From Porphyromonadaceae bacterium UBA7087 (GTDB lineage Bacteria > Bacteroidota > Bacteroidia > Bacteroidales > Muribaculaceae), in assembly GCA_002493515.1 (NCBI GenBank), contig DKYZ01000037.1, positions 1 to 7,939 on the forward strand: 7,939 nt of DNA, read 5' to 3'. Below the pieces are notes generated by a model. The model was not told the DNA's origin, did no database searches, and saw only the letters and a program-made list of their open reading frames with translations. Within the stretch, counting starts at the first letter, position 1. Each line of letters begins with the position of its first letter. Made by a program: the position numbers and the translations under genes. Shown piece by piece: positions 6,127 to 7,939 of the stretch.

Positions 6127-6627
6127 ATGTTCAAGAAGACCCGGCACAAAATCATCAGCAAGATAATCGAGGATAATCTCGACTATCTTGTGCGGTTTGC
6201 GTATTATCGGATTGGCAACCATGATGAGGCCGAAGATCTTGTATACGATGCCGTTCTGAAATTTCTGGAGAGGGATACAGACAACATTAAGCCGGAAAGC
6301 GTGAGACTCTACCTTTTCAAGATTGTCCATAATCTGTGTCAGGATTATGCCCGGTCAAGCAAACGGGACATCATGCATATAGAAGATTATGATATAGAGG
6401 ACACACCCGATGATATACTTGACATGGAGGATGCGGACAGGATAAATGCCAGTCTTGACAGCCTTCCCTCGCGTGAGGCCGACATCATACGCATGAATGT
6501 AGTTGACGGTCTGTCGTTTGTAGAAATCAGCAGTATTCTATCCATTCCTCAGTCAACTGCCAAATCCAGATATAAATCGGGAATGGATAAACTTAGGAAC
6601 ATGTACATTAACCCTAAAAATTCATAG
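6127..6627 (+). CDS. ECF-type RNA polymerase sigma-70 factor
   Basis: This 166-residue protein has the compact ECF build, region 2 and region 4 only. Region 2 spans about 17-82 (DYLVRFAYYRIGNHDEAEDLVYDAVLKFL, then LYLFKIVHNLCQDYAR) and would bind core polymerase and the -10 element. An acidic linker (about 84-106) follows. Region 4 spans about 107-158 (SLPSREADIIRMNVVDGLS, then FVEISSILSIPQSTAKSRY), with the HTH that reads the -35 element. The length is normal for the class. The stop is one base before the ATG of the membrane protein gene, so the two are surely co-transcribed, as is usual for an ECF factor and its anti-sigma partner. Only a weak upstream promoter-like pair is visible (TTTC 6027-6030, 21 bp, TATTTTTA 6052-6059). 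The target genes cannot be told, but the operon itself is a candidate. Confidence 0.9.
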   Translation: MFKKTRHKIISKIIEDNLDYLVRFAYYRIGNHDEAEDLVYDAVLKFLERDTDNIKPESVRLYLFKIVHNLCQDYARSSKRDIMHIEDYDIEDTPDDILDMEDADRINASLDSLPSREADIIRMNVVDGLSFVEISSILSIPQSTAKSRYKSGMDKLRNMYINPKNS

Positions 6628-6628
6628 T

Positions 6629-7783
6629 ATGGATGATTACAAAGAAATAAAGGAGTTGTTGAAGCCTCGCCGAGACATAAAGGCTTCTGACGAATTGCGC
6701 CTAAAAGTCATCCGTGCTGTGGAACAAAAGAATAAAAAACGGATGGTACGCAATTGGGTTTTCGGCGGAATTAGCCTAAGCGCGGTAGCAGCAGTTTTGT
6801 TGCTTGTGTTAGTGCCTTCCGGGATGTCAGCCAAGGAGATTCTCGCCGAGGCAATAAACGCACTCGGTGGCACCGATGACATTGAAATGACTGTGGAAGT
6901 CAGGACTCGACCTGTGGAGAATTTCAGATATATAGACGTAAATGAGGATTTTGTAACACATCACATCTACATTGCCGATTCCGATTCTCTTCTGAGATGG
7001 AGAATTGACAAGGGCGAGCGTGTAGCGACAGGAAACGGCACCGACATCTATACATGGATGCCCGCGCTCAAATTAGGTTTGCACCTCCCGGAGTCTGAAG
7101 AAGAAAAGGTTTTGGGATATATGGCAACCTTACTCACCCCCCGGAAGATACTGGAGACAGAACTGGATAATTACATCGACGGCAAAGGAGGTAAATATAC
7201 GGTAAATAAAAATGGTGACGATATAATTCTTACTGTTCATGCCATGCCGCAAGGAAATTTTGATAATCCTTACCTGCTGAACTCATCTATCGCCGAATCC
7301 GAAAATATCCGAAGATATGTGATTGATGCTGAATCAAAAAGGCTTAAAAGTGCCACAGTAAGTGTAATCGCGGGCAGTCGGGAAATTCCGGTGCTGAAAA
7401 TCACATCTATAAATTATGGGTTGCATAGGAACGATATATGCCGCCTCGCCGATGGCATCCGTTATGTAGAGACAGAACACGGCCCTGTCGGTTTGAAAGG
7501 TCTCAGTGCGGAGGAAGCGGCCACGACCATACTTAATGCCTTCACAGACTGGAATGAAGCGATTCTCGACAAAGTAATGATGAGGGAAGTATCAGATGTG
7601 ACATACAAGGAAAAATTCAGTGGTTCAAGGCTGATCTCGATAGGACATTCCTTCACCTCAGGGACAGGAAATTCAATTTTCGTTCCTTATACGCTTGAAC
7701 TCAAAGACGGAACCGTGCAAAGGCACAACATTGCCTTGCAGAAAACCGATTCCGGAGGATGGATTGTCGTCGGAGGTCTTTAA
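6629..7783 (+). CDS. Single-pass membrane protein, probable anti-sigma factor with large periplasmic domain
   Basis: This 384-residue protein has a short basic cytoplasmic N-terminus (1-42, ending KNKKRMVR), one membrane helix (about 43-62) and a periplasmic part of about 320 residues. The topology and its place one base after the ECF sigma gene point to an anti-sigma factor: the N-terminus would hold the sigma factor and the outer part would sense an envelope signal. No zinc anti-sigma motif (HxxxCxxC) is present. The region about 66-285 is rich in beta strand and recalls the LolA/RseB type of fold, which is an impression only. From about 293 (SAEEAATTILNAF...) to the end (VPYTLELKDG, then GGWIVVGG) it resembles a small NTF2-like/DUF4878-style domain. 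The ATG at 6629 is the only sensible start. No function has been shown, and the anti-sigma role is inferred from context. Confidence 0.72.
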   Translation: MDDYKEIKELLKPRRDIKASDELRLKVIRAVEQKNKKRMVRNWVFGGISLSAVAAVLLLVLVPSGMSAKEILAEAINALGGTDDIEMTVEVRTRPVENFRYIDVNEDFVTHHIYIADSDSLLRWRIDKGERVATGNGTDIYTWMPALKLGLHLPESEEEKVLGYMATLLTPRKILETELDNYIDGKGGKYTVNKNGDDIILTVHAMPQGNFDNPYLLNSSIAESENIRRYVIDAESKRLKSATVSVIAGSREIPVLKITSINYGLHRNDICRLADGIRYVETEHGPVGLKGLSAEEAATTILNAFTDWNEAILDKVMMREVSDVTYKEKFSGSRLISIGHSFTSGTGNSIFVPYTLELKDGTVQRHNIALQKTDSGGWIVVGGL

Positions 7784-7811
7784 CGAAATAATAATCAAAA
7801 AACATAATCTA

Positions 7812-7939
7812 ATGTCATTAAGAAATTTAATGGCAGGGCTATTGCTCTGCCTGATAGCCAACACTCTCTTTGCTGAGGTGAGAACCTACAAAGGCAACGT
7901 TAAGGATGATTCCGGCAGATACTGTTTCATTGAGTGTGT
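7812..7939 (+). CDS. Partial gene for an exported protein, cut by the window end
   Basis: The open frame from the ATG at 7812 runs 42 codons to the edge with no stop. It begins with a clear Sec signal peptide (MSLRNLMAGLLLCLIANTLF, cleavage likely after A21), followed by EVRTYKGNVKDDSGRYCFIE. The mature start recalls a carboxypeptidase-like regulatory beta domain (pattern KGxVxDxxG), common at the N-termini of Bacteroidales outer-membrane proteins, but this is too short to be sure. It lies 28 bp after the anti-sigma-like gene on the same strand and is probably the third gene of that operon. Confidence 0.65.
   Translation, partial: MSLRNLMAGLLLCLIANTLFAEVRTYKGNVKDDSGRYCFIEC

Overview
The window looks like chromosomal DNA of a gut-type Bacteroidales bacterium, possibly Muribaculaceae-like; the family is inferred from protein style, not proven. 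The Bacteroidetes signs are -7 boxes of the TAnnTTTG type (33-40, 3394-3401, 4828-4835), a hybrid two-component regulator of the HTCS type found in polysaccharide-using Bacteroidetes, a tyrosine recombinase with a Bacteroidetes-style arm-binding N-terminus, and an ECF sigma/anti-sigma pair with its target-like membrane operon.

Region 1 (1-3232) is GC-rich. A complete SulP anion permease with a C-terminal STAS domain (192-1940, +) runs tail-to-tail into, and overlaps by 59 bp, the remains of an HTCS regulator (1882-3093, -, plus an out-of-frame piece to about 3232). The regulator keeps part of its sensor, a Y_Y_Y domain, one membrane segment, most of a receiver and a complete AraC-type HTH. 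The whole histidine kinase and the first strand of the receiver have been removed in frame, and most of the propeller N-terminus is missing.

Region 2 (about 3235-6060) is less GC-rich and looks like an inserted accessory cassette. It holds a non-coding segment with a duplicated Xer-like core site and three helically phased GTGGACA repeats over a good promoter, then a tyrosine recombinase with a full catalytic set (3428-4777), then a DUF1016/YhcG-type PD-(D/E)XK nuclease (4864-5961). The nuclease gene carries two perfect 7-3-7 palindromes in the linker between its domains. The cassette adjoins the ruined regulator, but I could not find matching end repeats that define its limits.

Region 3 (about 6060-7939) has a strong hairpin at 6066-6091, then an operon-like run: ECF sigma factor (6127-6627), a one-pass membrane anti-sigma-like protein with a large periplasmic part (6629-7783), and the start of a secreted or outer-membrane protein cut by the window edge (7812 on). 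The likely logic is that the membrane protein holds the sigma factor and senses the envelope, while the following exported protein is part of the same response.

I saw no tRNA, rRNA, CRISPR array or insertion sequence. The least ordinary parts are the recombinase-nuclease cassette with its site-like repeats, the twin palindromes inside the nuclease gene, and the kinase-deleted regulator.
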